Assembly (NCBI GenBank): GCA_905182145.1
Contig: CAJJAN010000003.1
Span: 1 to 60,526, forward strand
Source: an uncultured Pelagibacteraceae bacterium
Lineage (GTDB): Bacteria; Pseudomonadota; Alphaproteobacteria; Pelagibacterales; AG-422-B15
DNA: 60,526 bases
Direction of reading: 5' to 3'
The position numbers and the translations under genes were made by a program. The notes below the pieces were generated by a model. It was not told where the DNA came from and did not search any database. It saw nothing but the letters and a program-made list of their open reading frames with translations. This document shows positions 22,071 through 31,756 of this stretch, piece after piece. Each line of letters starts with the position of its first letter. The stretch's first letter is position 1.

Positions 22071-22514
22071 ATGAGATTAGCATTGTTTCAACCTGATATT
22101 CCGCAAAATACTGGCGCTATGATACGTATATGTGCCTGTTTTGAAGTTGGAATAGATATCATTCATCCAACAGGTTATGTTTTTAGCCAAAAAAATATTA
22201 AACAAACAGCAATGGATTACCTTTCTCTTGTCTCGCTAGAAGAGCATGATTCGTGGGACTCCTATCTAAAAGACAATAAGGGTAAGAGAATTATTCTTTT
22301 ATCTACAAAGGGAAAAATAAAATATTCAGACTTTAGTTTCAAAGAAGATGATTGTATTCTTGTAGGACGTGAAAGTGCTGGAGTTCCAGATGAGGTTTTT
22401 AATGCTGCTGATGAAGTGATAACTATTCCAATGAGTAAAAATTCAAGATCTTTAAATGTAGCAGTTTCTGCGGGTATTGTACTTGCTGAAACGCGAAGGC
22501 AGCTCTTAAAATGA
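22071..22514 (+). CDS. trmL: tRNA (cytidine(34)-2'-O)-methyltransferase (SpoU family)
   Basis: MRLALFQPDIPQNTGAMIRICACF; LVGRESAGVP; ORF-track start 22020 likely too early. Confidence 0.95.
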   Translation: MRLALFQPDIPQNTGAMIRICACFEVGIDIIHPTGYVFSQKNIKQTAMDYLSLVSLEEHDSWDSYLKDNKGKRIILLSTKGKIKYSDFSFKEDDCILVGRESAGVPDEVFNAADEVITIPMSKNSRSLNVAVSAGIVLAETRRQLLK

Positions 22515-23359
22515 TTGAGCAGCAAAAACTAATTACAAAAAATTGGTTTGAAGAATTAAGAAATCAAACAATTGATATATTTCAAGACATAGAAAATAGT
22601 AATTCTAAATCACTTAAAAAAAATAAGTTTAGCTATAAAAAATGGAAAAGAAAATCTAGTGGTGTCCAAGATCATGGGGGTGGAACTATGGGTATTATGT
22701 ACGGTGATATATTTGAAAAAGTTGGTGTTAACGTTTCAACTGTTCATGGGAAATTTAGCAGTAAATTTAAACAGCAAATACCTGGTACTGATAAATCAGG
22801 CAAATTTTGGGCAAGCGGTATTTCAGTTGTAGCACATATGAATTCACCTTTTATTCCATCATTTCACTTTAATACTCGTTATATAGTAACTGAAAATAGT
22901 TGGTTTGGTGGTGGGATGGATATGACTCCAAGTTTTAAAAATCTAAAAAATAAAAATACATTACACCAAAATTTAAAAAAAATGTGTGATGCGCACAGTA
23001 AAGGTTACTACAATAAGTTTTCAAAAGAGTGTGATAAATATTTTTATTTACCACATAGAAAAGAAACGCGTGGAGATGGTGGTATTTTTTTTGATCGCTT
23101 AAACTCAAAAAAATTTGAAAAAGATTTTGAGTTTGTTAAAGATACTGGAAAATCTTTTATAGACATTGTACCCCAAATTATTATTCAAAATATAAAGAAA
23201 AAATGGACAAAAAATGACAAAATAAAGCAAAAAATTAAGCGTGGAAGATATGCTGAGTTTAATTTATTATATGATCGTGGCACACGCTTTGGCTTAGAAA
23301 CTGATGGCAATATTGATGCTATATTGATGTCGATGCCACCTGAAGCAATTTGGAAATAA
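22511..23359 (+). CDS. hemF: Oxygen-dependent coproporphyrinogen III oxidase
   Basis: VSTVHGKF; WFGGGMDMTP; KETRGDGGIFFDRL; EFNLLYDRGTRFGLETDGNIDAILMSMPPEA. Confidence 0.97.
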   Translation: MIEQQKLITKNWFEELRNQTIDIFQDIENSNSKSLKKNKFSYKKWKRKSSGVQDHGGGTMGIMYGDIFEKVGVNVSTVHGKFSSKFKQQIPGTDKSGKFWASGISVVAHMNSPFIPSFHFNTRYIVTENSWFGGGMDMTPSFKNLKNKNTLHQNLKKMCDAHSKGYYNKFSKECDKYFYLPHRKETRGDGGIFFDRLNSKKFEKDFEFVKDTGKSFIDIVPQIIIQNIKKKWTKNDKIKQKIKRGRYAEFNLLYDRGTRFGLETDGNIDAILMSMPPEAIWK

Positions 23360-23365
23360 AAAAAC

Positions 23366-23842
23366 ATGAGTACTGAACCAATTACTATGAATGGCGCAAA
23401 AATGTTGCAGGACGAACTTGCATCATTAACTGGCAGCAAGAGACAAGAAGTCATAAAAGCCATTGCTGAAGCTAGGGCTCATGGTGATTTAAAAGAGAAT
23501 GCCGAATATCATGCTGCAAAAGAAGAACAAAGCCACAATGAAGGAAGAATCCAAGAAATACAGTCTTTATTGGGCAATGCTGAAATTATAGATATAAAAG
23601 ATATTAATCACGATAATAAAGTTGTCTTTGGCTGTACTGTAAAATTAAATGATTTAGAAACTGATGAAAAAAAAGTTTTTAAAATTGTTGGTCACGAAGA
23701 AGCTGATATTGAAAATAATTTACTATCCTATAAATCTCCAGTTGCAAAAGAACTTATAGGCAAGGTGAAAAACGATTTTGTAATGGTTAATACACCTAAA
23801 GGTGAAAAAAGTTATGAAATTACAGCGATAATTTATAAGTAA
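23366..23842 (+). CDS. greA: Transcription elongation factor GreA
   Basis: KAIAEARAHGDLKENAEYHAAKEEQ. Confidence 0.98.
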   Translation: MSTEPITMNGAKMLQDELASLTGSKRQEVIKAIAEARAHGDLKENAEYHAAKEEQSHNEGRIQEIQSLLGNAEIIDIKDINHDNKVVFGCTVKLNDLETDEKKVFKIVGHEEADIENNLLSYKSPVAKELIGKVKNDFVMVNTPKGEKSYEITAIIYK

Positions 23843-25072
23843 CTAATGTTGAGCAAAACATATAGCTTTTAATCGCTCAATTAAAGAAAATTGATCTTCA
23901 ATAAAGTCGTTATCAATCCACCACTCTTCTAACTCTGTTAAAATTTCACCTAATTTTGGACCTTCTGAAATGCCCATATTCAAAACATCAATAGCCTTTA
24001 TTGTAAAATCTGGTTTAACCCATGAGGCGCCAACTTCTACAAGAGCTCTCCAATTAATAGTTGTTTTCTCATTAGAATCTTTAGACCACTGACATAAAAC
24101 TTGATTAATAAAATTTGATTTACCTAGACGATATAAGGCTGCTCTAGCTTCTCGCATGGACATATAAGACACTATATTTTTATTAATATTTGATAGACCT
24201 AGTAAGTTTTCTTTTTCAATATTTGAAATTGGATTTTCTTTTATAAAATCTAATATTCTATGTTGATCATTATCAAGCAAACTACTTAACTTACAACTCA
24301 GTGTATTTGGTAAGCTTAAGTTAATTAGGATATCATTTAATTTTTTATAGTTATGATTAACCTCTACTTCTTTAAATATAATTGAAAATATTCCAATTTC
24401 CTGCATATCTTGAAGTGATTGAATAGAGTTTTCATGCCCAATGATATTCTTTAATTCAATCCATAATCTCTCTTTAGAAACTTTATTCAGGCCATCTAAG
24501 TTTTTTTGGATTAACAATAGATCTTCTTTTCCATTTTTTTCTTCATAGTAATCACACTGGAATCTAAAAAACCTTAAAATTCTTAAATAATCTTCCTGAA
24601 TTCTTTTTTCTAAATCACCAATAAATCTTACTTTATTTTTATTTAAATCATCTATTCCATTATGAAAATCAAATATTTGACCAGAAAAATTTACATAGAT
24701 TGCATTGATGGTAAAATCTCTTCTGTTTGAATCTTCTTTGATATTGTCCGTATACTTTACTAAAGCATGTCGACCGTCAGTCTCAATATCTGAACGACAT
24801 GTTGTTATTTCATATTTATTATTATTTATAATTGCTGTTATTGTCCCATGATCTTTTCCAATATCTAGAAACTTAATATTATTATGATCTAATATATTAA
24901 TAATCTTATCTGGATTAAGAATTGTTGCAAAATCAATATCTTTTACTGCTTTATTGCTTAGTGCATTTCTTATACAGCCTCCAACTAAGTAAATATTCTC
25001 ATCCCCAATTAATTTAAATAGGGTTTCTACTTCAGATATTGCTAAAATATTTCTAATATTTTCATTTATCAT
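23843..25072 (-). CDS. CCA tRNA nucleotidyltransferase / poly(A) polymerase family
   Basis: LVGGCIRNALSNKAVKDIDFA; RRDFTINAIYVNFSGQIFDFHNGIDDL; RILRFFRFQ. Confidence 0.93.
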   Translation of the reverse strand: MINENIRNILAISEVETLFKLIGDENIYLVGGCIRNALSNKAVKDIDFATILNPDKIINILDHNNIKFLDIGKDHGTITAIINNNKYEITTCRSDIETDGRHALVKYTDNIKEDSNRRDFTINAIYVNFSGQIFDFHNGIDDLNKNKVRFIGDLEKRIQEDYLRILRFFRFQCDYYEEKNGKEDLLLIQKNLDGLNKVSKERLWIELKNIIGHENSIQSLQDMQEIGIFSIIFKEVEVNHNYKKLNDILINLSLPNTLSCKLSSLLDNDQHRILDFIKENPISNIEKENLLGLSNINKNIVSYMSMREARAALYRLGKSNFINQVLCQWSKDSNEKTTINWRALVEVGASWVKPDFTIKAIDVLNMGISEGPKLGEILTELEEWWIDNDFIEDQFSLIERLKAICFAQH

Positions 25073-25725
25073 TTTAATCTTTCATACAAGTTTAATAGAA
25101 TGCTTGCAGTAGCTCCCCAAATATAGTGCGTCTTATAATTAATGACATTAAAATTATAATTATAGGAGATATTGCCATTATTATAAAGTTTCTTATCTAC
25201 CGCATGATTATTGCTATCCATTAAAAAATCAATTGGTAATTTAAAGATACTATTAACTTCTTTGGCATTTATCTTGATTGAATATTCTTTATGAATAATT
25301 GATATTATTGGTAAAATTTGAAAACCTGTACCAGTGATGTAGGTGTCTAAGCTCCCAATTATATTGATATAATTTTCATCAATTCCAATTTCTTCATAAG
25401 TTTCCCTGATGGCAGTATGAACTGGAGAAGTGTCATTTTTATCTATTCTACCTCCTGGAAAGCTTATTTGATTTGCGTGATCTTTAAGATCTGCTGATCG
25501 ATATGTTAAAAGTATATCGCATTTATTGTTATCAAAAATTATAGGTATTAGAACTGCTGCCTTGATCAACTTTTTATTAGATAGGCTGATTAATTTTTTA
25601 TTATTCTGATTAATTTCCTCATCTGATCTCACTGATAACTTGTCAAAATAGTCATGAGATATATCATTTTTATCTGAGAAAATAGAACTCAGATAGTTTG
25701 GTGATATATTATTTTTAGTATTCAT
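25069..25725 (-). CDS. NUDIX hydrolase, CoA pyrophosphatase-like
   Basis: Nudix box FPGGRIDKNDTSPVHTAIRETYEEIGI; start 25725 or 25746. Confidence 0.9.
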   Translation of the reverse strand: MNTKNNISPNYLSSIFSDKNDISHDYFDKLSVRSDEEINQNNKKLISLSNKKLIKAAVLIPIIFDNNKCDILLTYRSADLKDHANQISFPGGRIDKNDTSPVHTAIRETYEEIGIDENYINIIGSLDTYITGTGFQILPIISIIHKEYSIKINAKEVNSIFKLPIDFLMDSNNHAVDKKLYNNGNISYNYNFNVINYKTHYIWGATASILLNLYERLK

Positions 25726-26293
25726 AGATTCTAAAGATTTCTCCATTACTTTCTAAAGTAAGATGCTCTTTACCATCTATATTTTTTTTTGATGCCAATT
25801 CTATTAATTCATAAAATACCGATCTTGAAATTAAAGCTTTTAAATTTTTTCTTACAAGAATGTATGGAGACGGTTCTTCAGTTTCTTTATCAATTTTTAT
25901 TTCAAGTGGGTTATCTTTTGATAATAAAATTTTTTCGTTAACATTAGTTATAAAATAGAGGTTGTGAATACTATCTTTTATTTCAGAAATTAAAGTTGTA
26001 GCTACAAATGGAGCATCTTCAACGGTAATTCTAACTTTCTCAACTGGGGTAACTAAGTAATAGCAATTATCAGAATCTAATCTTAGAATTCCTGAGAAAA
26101 GTTTTACCATTGCTGGGCGTTTTATTTCTGTACCCATATAAAACCATTGTCCATTTCTCATAATTTTCATGTCTATATCACCACAAAAATCTGGATTCCA
26201 CTTGTCTACTGGCGGTAATGAGTCTTTATCTTTTTTATTAAATTCGTAAATAGTCTCAAGCCCTTTAGCAAAGGTATAATTTTTATCAGACAT
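25715..26293 (-). CDS. DUF1285 domain-containing protein
   Basis: PPVDKWNPDFCGDIDMKIMRNGQWFYMGTEIKRPAMVKLFSGILRLD pattern. Confidence 0.85.
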   Translation of the reverse strand: MSDKNYTFAKGLETIYEFNKKDKDSLPPVDKWNPDFCGDIDMKIMRNGQWFYMGTEIKRPAMVKLFSGILRLDSDNCYYLVTPVEKVRITVEDAPFVATTLISEIKDSIHNLYFITNVNEKILLSKDNPLEIKIDKETEEPSPYILVRKNLKALISRSVFYELIELASKKNIDGKEHLTLESNGEIFRIYEY

Positions 26294-26781
26294 TAATTAA
26301 ATTCCATTTTTTTAAAGTCATTTTTTTGTAGCCTATTTTGCAAATCTAAAATTAAGACTTTCTCAACACTCACAGGCCCATAAAAGTTAAAGGTTGTATC
26401 AATCTTTTTAAAGCCAAATTTTTCATAGTATTGATAATCCCCTACTACTAAAATGAAATCATAATCCATAGTTTTTTTAATAAGAGAAATGGTATATTTA
26501 ACAAGCTCCACGCCAAAGCCTTTACCTCTATGTTTTGGATCAACTGCTAGTGGACCTAATAAAAGTCCTTTAATATCATTGTTTAAAAATGTTTGATGAT
26601 ATGAAATAGATGACAAAATATCTTTATTTAACTCATAAATATATGAAAACTCGGTTTCTCTATTGGTTTTTTCTCTGAGCCTATAAACAGACCTTGCAAA
26701 CCTTCCTGGACCAAAAGATCTATGCAGCAGATTAAAAATTTTATCTGTATCATTTTTACTTGTCTGTCTTATATTGCTCAT
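26293..26781 (-). CDS. GNAT family N-acetyltransferase
   Basis: LGPLAVDPKHRGKGFGVELVKYTI; VVGDYQYYEKFGFKK. Confidence 0.9.
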   Translation of the reverse strand: MSNIRQTSKNDTDKIFNLLHRSFGPGRFARSVYRLREKTNRETEFSYIYELNKDILSSISYHQTFLNNDIKGLLLGPLAVDPKHRGKGFGVELVKYTISLIKKTMDYDFILVVGDYQYYEKFGFKKIDTTFNFYGPVSVEKVLILDLQNRLQKNDFKKMEFN

Positions 26782-26849
26782 AATTAAAATATATATTTTA
26801 TAATAATTTAAGATATTATTTAAATATTAAATTAATAAGGAGTTTTTGT

Positions 26850-27305
26850 ATGTTATCTGTTGATTTTAGTGAGTTAGAAAATTTTATTGGTAAAGATATT
26901 GGTAAATCAGATTGGATTACTATTGATCAAAATAGGATACAGCAGTTTGCAGATGCAACTAATGATCATCAGTGGATTCATCTTGATGCCGAAAGAGCAG
27001 CTAAGGAACTTCCAACAAAATCTACTATAGCACATGGCTTTCTTACTCTATCTTTAATTGTTCCATTAAGTTCAATGGTTTGGACAATTACAGGTACAAA
27101 AATGACTATTAACTACGGTCTCAACAAAGTGAGGTTTATTAATATGGTTCCTGTAAACTCAAAAGTTAGACTCAGTCTAAAAGTTAGTGAAGTAAACAAG
27201 CTTGATAATGGTGGCACTCAATTAATTTCTGAAGCTACATTGGAGATTGAAGGTCACGATAAGCCTGCCTATGTCGCTGAGTCAATTATGGTTGCGTTTG
27301 CATAG
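26850..27305 (+). CDS. MaoC family dehydratase
   Basis: SDWITIDQNRIQQFADATNDHQWIHLD...STIAHGFLTLSL hotdog motif; AAGGAG RBS. Confidence 0.92.
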   Translation: MLSVDFSELENFIGKDIGKSDWITIDQNRIQQFADATNDHQWIHLDAERAAKELPTKSTIAHGFLTLSLIVPLSSMVWTITGTKMTINYGLNKVRFINMVPVNSKVRLSLKVSEVNKLDNGGTQLISEATLEIEGHDKPAYVAESIMVAFA

Positions 27306-27314
27306 ATATTAAAA

Positions 27315-28154
27315 ATGCCTGATAAATCTTATTCAGATTTAGATGCTTACCCTGAACTGGCCTATAGTAAGGAAATAAAGGTTCTATCTTGGAACCTATG
27401 GTGGAAATTTGAAAATTATTTAGATCGTCAAAAGCTTATATTTAATGAGCTCCTAATACTAAATCCAGATATCTTATGCTTACAAGAAGTTTGGGAAGAC
27501 TCAGATGGCAGTCAAGCTAAAAAAATAGCTGATTTATTTGGGTATGAATATACTTACTCAAAATCATTTGAAATTGACGGTGTATCATTTGGTAATGCTA
27601 TTATTTCTAAATTTCCTATTTTAAATTCTTCATCACATAAAATTCCTACGGCCACAGAATTTAATGAAAATCGTACGTTGATGCATAGTGTGGTCAATTA
27701 TGATGGTTTTGAAATAGATATTTTATGCACCCACTTAAACTACAAGTATGATCAAAGTAATATACGCCAAAATCAGGTAGCCTTTATTTTAGAATATATT
27801 AGCAAATTAAAAAAACCTAAATTTCCAACTATTCTTTGTGGGGACTTTAATGCCGATCCATTAAGTGAAGAAATAATGCAAATAACTGGCCTAAAATCTT
27901 CTATTGAAGGAACTGTTTTGCGTGATGCATGGCAAATTACTAACCGAGATGATCCAGGTTACACTTGGTCAAATAATAACTATTATGCCAAAAGAAGTTT
28001 AGAGGTAGACAGAAGAATTGATTATATTTTTGTTAGCAAGCCCACTTCAAAAGGTTTGGGACATCCAATCAAGAGTATATTAGTAGGAGCATCTCCAAAA
28101 GATAATATATTTCCCAGTGATCACTTTGGTATAATGACTTATCTAGAAGGTTAA
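27315..28154 (+). CDS. Endonuclease/exonuclease/phosphatase family protein
   Basis: LSWNLWWKFEN; LCLQEVWED; CGDFNADPLSEE; RRIDYIFV; PSDHFGIM. Confidence 0.92.
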   Translation: MPDKSYSDLDAYPELAYSKEIKVLSWNLWWKFENYLDRQKLIFNELLILNPDILCLQEVWEDSDGSQAKKIADLFGYEYTYSKSFEIDGVSFGNAIISKFPILNSSSHKIPTATEFNENRTLMHSVVNYDGFEIDILCTHLNYKYDQSNIRQNQVAFILEYISKLKKPKFPTILCGDFNADPLSEEIMQITGLKSSIEGTVLRDAWQITNRDDPGYTWSNNNYYAKRSLEVDRRIDYIFVSKPTSKGLGHPIKSILVGASPKDNIFPSDHFGIMTYLEG

Positions 28155-28157
28155 AAT

Positions 28158-28535
28158 ATGAAAGTATTATTAATAATTTTTTTTGGCGGAGGAGCTGGGT
28201 CTGTAACAAGATATTTACTGATTAATTACTTTAATAAGGTAATACCAAGCACTGTTCCATATGGGGCAATGTTAGTTAATTTATTTGGAGCTTTAATAAT
28301 AGGAATAATCTATTACTTGATAACAACAAAACTTTTACTCAACGAGCAATTAAAGATATTTTTAACAATAGGTTTTTTAGGTGGTTTCACTACCTTCTCA
28401 ACATTTAATCTAGATTTTTTTAAGTTAATAGAATCTGGGAATTTAAGTTTAGCAATTATATATGCTATTGCCACCTTTATTGGGACAATTACACTTTTCT
28501 ATATGGGCTATAGTTTTGCCAAACTAATATCTTAA
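28158..28535 (+). CDS. crcB: Fluoride efflux transporter
   Basis: GGGAGSVTRYLL; PYGAMLVNLFGALIIG; GFLGGFTTFSTFNLD. Confidence 0.96.
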   Translation: MKVLLIIFFGGGAGSVTRYLLINYFNKVIPSTVPYGAMLVNLFGALIIGIIYYLITTKLLLNEQLKIFLTIGFLGGFTTFSTFNLDFFKLIESGNLSLAIIYAIATFIGTITLFYMGYSFAKLIS

Positions 28536-29099
28536 TTATTTTTTACGCTTCTCAATCATATATTCAGCAAGTCCTTGATAGCCTTTTTGAATCATCATTC
28601 TAACTGAAGCTGAGTTCATAGCCTCATTTAAAGCTGATATTTTATGTGCTCTTACAGTTGTATTCATATATTGGGCAGCACTACATATAGCAATAATTTC
28701 AGAAATGACATTTTCTGAAAACCCATTAATTAAGATAGCATCAACATCTTCTTGTGTAATAGAATCTATATCTTCATTTACTTTGTGAGAAAAAGTCAGT
28801 ACCGATTTATATTCTTCTTGAATAGAAGATAAGGATATATTTTTCAAAGGAGAGCTCTCTTCCATATCAATTATCATTTTCTTAGATATTTCTTTATGTA
28901 TATTCTTACAGTAAGTGCAGCCATTTAGCTCTGATACGTAGGCAAAAATCATTTCTTTAATATAAACAGGCAGAATAGTTTCTTCGTACATCAATTTTTC
29001 AAGAAATAATACGTACTGAGACTGATAATTCCAGTTATCCAAGAAAACATTGTAAACTGATGTATATTTATTAAAAAAATCACTCATAACTTTATCCAT
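28536..29099 (-). CDS. Carboxymuconolactone decarboxylase / AhpD-like family protein
   Basis: AhpD-type CxxCxxxH: CTYCKNIH. ORF-track start 29180 runs through the tRNA gene; start at 29099 or 29087 is more plausible. Confidence 0.8.
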   Translation of the reverse strand: MDKVMSDFFNKYTSVYNVFLDNWNYQSQYVLFLEKLMYEETILPVYIKEMIFAYVSELNGCTYCKNIHKEISKKMIIDMEESSPLKNISLSSIQEEYKSVLTFSHKVNEDIDSITQEDVDAILINGFSENVISEIIAICSAAQYMNTTVRAHKISALNEAMNSASVRMMIQKGYQGLAEYMIEKRKK

Positions 29100-29104
29100 T
29101 TTAC

Positions 29105-29179
29105 TGGCTGGGGCGGGAGGATTCGAACCTCCGAATACCGCTACCAAAAAGCGGTGCCTTACCACTTGGCCACGCCCCA
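29105..29179 (-). tRNA. tRNA-Gln (anticodon TTG), CCA encoded
   Basis: Reverse strand TGGGGCGTGGCCAAGTGGTAAGGCACCGCTTTTTGGTAGCGGTATTCGGAGGTTCGAATCCTCCCGCCCCAGCCA folds as a cloverleaf; GTTCGAATC T-loop. Confidence 0.97.
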
Positions 29180-29226
29180 ACGATAATTAATTATATATTT
29201 AGTGTAACAAGTACGAAATGCAATGA

Positions 29227-30075
29227 TTAAATAGTTCTAACAGAAGATGTCCACCACTTTGGATAATTATTTTTAAAATACTCTTGTCCTATTAAAGATG
29301 CTTGCTTGTCCTCAAATATACCAAAATACGTTGATCCACTACCTGTCATTCTGTCAGCTATTAAGTTTTTCTGTGCTCTCATCTCACGCTTAATCTCATC
29401 TATAGCTGGACAAAGTTTAAAGGCACTGCTTTCAAGATTATTAGAAGTAGTTTCCATAAGAGTTTTTATATCTGCTATTGGATTTGAAATATTAATATCA
29501 TGCACTGAAGAGTAGGAAGAATTTAAATCAAATACTTCTGCAGTACTTAAATTATATTTTGGATTAACTAATAAAATTTCATAAGACTTGGCTATATCTA
29601 TTAGTTTAACTACTGAACCTTTTTCATTAACTAAGGCTGATTTGTTATATAAAAAAAATTCAATATCTGATCCTAATTCTCTAGCAATACTAACAGTATC
29701 AATATTATTTTTAACAATTTTAAGTTTTTTTAGTGCGCTAATAACAGTTGCCACGTTACTAGAGCCTCCCCCTAGACCAGCGCCAACAGGTATATTTTTA
29801 TCAACTGTAATTTGATAATCAAATTTATTAATCAAATCTTTTTTTTGTAACAAAAAGATTAATTGTGAAATATTATCGTTAATTATTTCATTGGACTGTA
29901 AACCATTGTAAATAACCTTAAATTTGTCACTTTTTTTAAATGTAATTTTATCGAAAAGATCAATACGACTTAATAAGCTTATAATATTGTGATAATCATC
30001 ATTTCTTTTGCTAAGAACATGCAAGAATAAATTTATTTTTGCATAAGATTTAAATTCTATTGTATCTGACACCAT
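29227..30075 (-). CDS. ispE: 4-(cytidine 5'-diphospho)-2-C-methyl-D-erythritol kinase
   Basis: SYAKINLFLHVLSKRNDDYHNI; PVGAGLGGGSSNVA; MTGSGSTYFGIF. Confidence 0.97.
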   Translation of the reverse strand: MVSDTIEFKSYAKINLFLHVLSKRNDDYHNIISLLSRIDLFDKITFKKSDKFKVIYNGLQSNEIINDNISQLIFLLQKKDLINKFDYQITVDKNIPVGAGLGGGSSNVATVISALKKLKIVKNNIDTVSIARELGSDIEFFLYNKSALVNEKGSVVKLIDIAKSYEILLVNPKYNLSTAEVFDLNSSYSSVHDINISNPIADIKTLMETTSNNLESSAFKLCPAIDEIKREMRAQKNLIADRMTGSGSTYFGIFEDKQASLIGQEYFKNNYPKWWTSSVRTI

Positions 30076-30089
30076 AAATTTATAGTGCT

Positions 30090-31751
30090 TCAGTAACCCT
30101 TTAGCAATTTAACTTTAATCTTATTAGTAAGCTCAATTCCAGGATCAAGATCTAAGGCTCTATTCCATTGATATCTAGCCTCGATATATTTTCCAACTTT
30201 CCACAGTGTGTCACCATAATGCTCATTAATGACAGCGTCAGCTGGCGCAAGCTGAGATGCATAGCTTAAAAGTGAGTTAGCTTGCTCATAATTACTTACT
30301 TTAAAATAGTACCAAGCAAGGCTATCAATAAAATAAGCATCATCAGGCTTTTGCTCTAACGCTAATTCAATCATATTCTTTGCTTTAAGCATGTTTTTGT
30401 CACTATCAATCCATGAATAGCCAAGATAATTTAAAACATCAGGTTGATTATTATTCAACGCAAGTGCCTTAATAAAATCTTTTTCAGCTAAATCCATTTG
30501 TTTGTTTCTTTCATGGGCAATACCTCTTCTGTAAAAAGTATTCCACAGATTTGGATCTAAAGCATATTTTTCATTTTCTATAATTTGAGTGTAAGTTTTT
30601 TGTGCGTTCTCCCAGTCAGATTTATATCGGTAGTGATCTCCTAGTGTCATTTTAACTTTAAAATTATTTTTTACTTTCAGGTAATCTTTTAAAGCTTTTA
30701 TTGCCTCATCTTCTTCATTATTCAAATTAAGTAAGCTTGCAAGCTGTATTACCGCCAAAGAACTTAAGTAATGATTATGTGGTATGGCTTTATATAATCT
30801 AATTGCTTCTTCAGAAAACTCTAAGCTATACAAAAGGCTAGCAGATAAAAAACCTACTTCATGTAGGTTAGGATAACTATAGTTTGCAATATTTAGAATA
30901 CTTCTTGAAAGCTTCATATCTTCAAAACCAAGTTGTTGAGAAGCTTCATAGAGAACCAAACCTACTCCATTGGATTGGCTTTCAATAAGTCTCGTGTCTA
31001 GTAAAATATTATTATTGATAGATATTTGATAATTGCTATCCGCATACAGCTTTTGTAAAAACTGTTCTTTTTTTTTGTTCTTATTATTTCTGTGCAAGAA
31101 ATTTAAATAGTAATTAATTAAGCTAACTTCTTGCCTATTAATTAAAGCTTGTTCATAAAAAATTTCTGCAAGTTCTACTTCATTTACAAGATCGTATATT
31201 AATGCCTTATGCATAATTATTTCATTAGAATTACTCTCTGATCTAATGCCATCTAAAGTTTCAATGCTTTGTTTGAATGTATAGAAATTTGCTAATGACC
31301 ATGCCTTTAAAAGTCCTGCATATAATTCATTTTCTTCGAAATTTCTGATTTTAGAAAATGCTTTTAATGCCTTGTTGTTTCTATTGTTTTTTAGATCAAC
31401 AATTCCATTTACTAAAGGTCCTATAGACTCAAGAAAATTGATACACTCTAAATTTGAATTGTTACATCCAATTTTTTTTAATTTGATATAATATTTATTG
31501 GCTTCTTCGATCTTATTGTTCAATAAATTATTTTTAATAATCTTAAGGTATAGATTGATGTTTTTTTTATCTTTCTTAAGCAAATTTAAATAATGAATAT
31601 TAGCAGCATTATAGTCGTTAGCCTGAGAAGAAATTTGGGCAATTAAATAATCGCCTACTCTAAGTGTACTATCTTTTTTTGCAGCACTTACATTTACTTG
31701 AAGAAATACTATTGAAATTAAGGCGAAAATAAATAATTTGATCTGAACCAT
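30090..31751 (-). CDS. TPR-repeat protein with signal peptide
   Basis: C-terminal TPRs: QPDVLNYLGYSWIDSDKNMLKAKNMIELALEQKPDDAYFIDSLAWYYFKVSNYEQAN. Confidence 0.88.
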   Translation of the reverse strand: MVQIKLFIFALISIVFLQVNVSAAKKDSTLRVGDYLIAQISSQANDYNAANIHYLNLLKKDKKNINLYLKIIKNNLLNNKIEEANKYYIKLKKIGCNNSNLECINFLESIGPLVNGIVDLKNNRNNKALKAFSKIRNFEENELYAGLLKAWSLANFYTFKQSIETLDGIRSESNSNEIIMHKALIYDLVNEVELAEIFYEQALINRQEVSLINYYLNFLHRNNKNKKKEQFLQKLYADSNYQISINNNILLDTRLIESQSNGVGLVLYEASQQLGFEDMKLSRSILNIANYSYPNLHEVGFLSASLLYSLEFSEEAIRLYKAIPHNHYLSSLAVIQLASLLNLNNEEDEAIKALKDYLKVKNNFKVKMTLGDHYRYKSDWENAQKTYTQIIENEKYALDPNLWNTFYRRGIAHERNKQMDLAEKDFIKALALNNNQPDVLNYLGYSWIDSDKNMLKAKNMIELALEQKPDDAYFIDSLAWYYFKVSNYEQANSLLSYASQLAPADAVINEHYGDTLWKVGKYIEARYQWNRALDLDPGIELTNKIKVKLLKGY

Positions 31752-31756
31752 TTTAT

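Noticed and set aside
26785-26800. 16-bp perfect palindrome TAAAATATATATTTTA in the GNAT/MaoC divergent gap
   Set aside because: Pure A/T in an AT-rich promoter gap; expected by composition.
28155-28157. Possible fluoride riboswitch for crcB
   Set aside because: Only 3 nt separate crcB from the upstream gene, so no room for an aptamer.
29087-29180. N-terminal extension of the AhpD-like ORF (MGRGQVVRHRFLVAVFGGSNPPAP...)
   Set aside because: Reads through the tRNA-Gln gene; the protein start is more likely at 29099 or 29087.
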